From Draconibacterium sp. (GTDB lineage Bacteria; Bacteroidota; Bacteroidia; Bacteroidales; Prolixibacteraceae), in the NCBI GenBank assembly GCA_027011835.1, contig JALUZN010000361.1, positions 1-6,881 of the forward strand: a stretch of DNA of 6,881 nt, read 5' to 3'. The position numbers were made by a program, and so were the translations under genes. Positions 6,633 to 6,881 of the stretch are shown here, in pieces (within the stretch, counting starts at the first letter, position 1; each line of letters opens with the position of its first letter). The notes beneath the pieces were generated by a model. That model was not told the DNA's origin. It saw only the letters and a program-made list of their open reading frames with translations, and did not search any database.

Positions 6633-6881
6633 TGGTATTTTATTCGAAAACAAACCTGTTTTACATAGTATTTAATTAGTTCTCTAAAAACACACACACT
6701 TAAACGACTAATAAACAGAACACTATAACTATCTCAAAAAAAATATCTCTTTATGAGAAAACCTTTAACGTTTATTTCTGTTATTAAAAGTTTTGTCTGT
6801 AAAAAAAATCGACTGTTTTATCGAGGAAAATGAGGCAATAAAAAATATGCTGAATAACACATTTTTTATTAAATATAGAAT

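Larger units (their letters stand above)
6515..6881 (-). promoter_or_regulatory. AT-rich leader/promoter region upstream of the operon
   Basis: This 367-base stretch precedes the first gene and contains no supportable coding region on either strand; it is markedly more AT-rich than the coding sequence, with many A and T runs. It must hold the operon's promoter if transcription starts locally. I find no clear FNR/CRP-type TTGAT-N4-ATCAA site. A possible inverted repeat (6612-6632) and a weak match to the Bacteroidota promoter pattern are listed separately. There is no sign of an upstream gene end or a convincing terminator within it. Confidence 0.6.

Noticed and set aside
6515..6697. N-terminal extension of the Fe-S protein from an ATG at 6697
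   Set aside because: The 61 extra residues show no family resemblance, the region is as AT-rich as the non-coding leader, and the extension would place the Tat motif internally. The ATG at 6514 has a good ribosome binding site and puts the Tat signal at the N-terminus.
6690..6699. Short CA dinucleotide run
   Set aside because: Only about four to five units, not a meaningful repeat tract.
6732..6758. TCTCA...TGAGA symmetry with T/A runs, possible terminator or operator upstream of the operon
   Set aside because: The arms are only 5 bp with a 17-base spacer; as a hairpin in either orientation it is too weak, and no upstream gene ends in the window.
1..6881. CRISPR arrays, tRNA/rRNA genes, insertion sequences or phage genes
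   Set aside because: I saw no spaced direct repeats, no tRNA-like cloverleaf, no transposase-like protein and no flanking terminal repeats; the window is a compact respiratory operon.

Overview
The window is one tight, entirely minus-strand operon for aerobic or microaerobic respiration. The organism is almost certainly a member of the Bacteroidota: the DNA is AT-rich, Shine-Dalgarno signals are mostly weak, the cbb3 oxidase has a fused CcoN-CcoO subunit preceded by ccoS, and the electron-input genes resemble Alternative Complex III parts. The protein styles suggest Marinilabiliales/Bacteroidales-like relatives, but I cannot fix the genus from sequence alone.

Reading in the direction of transcription (high to low coordinates): about 6515-6881 is a non-coding, AT-rich leader/promoter region. 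Then come a Tat-exported, probably lipidated four-cluster iron-sulfur protein (6514-5597), a 10-helix NrfD/ActC-type quinol-site membrane protein (5578-4217), a membrane-anchored monoheme cytochrome c (4211-3330), ccoS (3321-3139), a very large CcoN-CcoO fusion with an additional C-terminal cytochrome c domain (3127-680), ccoQ (683-492), and the first 158 codons of ccoP (474-1), which runs off the left edge. Gaps between genes are 18, 5, 8 and 11 nt, then a 4-nt ATGA overlap, then 17 nt. No internal terminator or promoter was seen, so the seven genes look co-transcribed.

Functionally, the last four genes encode the cbb3-type cytochrome c oxidase and its assembly factor. All CuB, heme b, heme b3 and cross-linked Tyr residues are present in the catalytic subunit. 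The first three genes look like a stripped-down quinol:cytochrome c oxidoreductase: an iron-sulfur subunit, a quinol-site membrane subunit and a cytochrome c, with no molybdopterin catalytic subunit and no multiheme subunit. My inference is that they pass electrons from menaquinol to the cbb3 oxidase, replacing a bc1 complex or full Alternative Complex III. This module, the unusual cysteine losses in its iron-sulfur protein, and the extra heme domain fused to CcoNO are the points most worth following.
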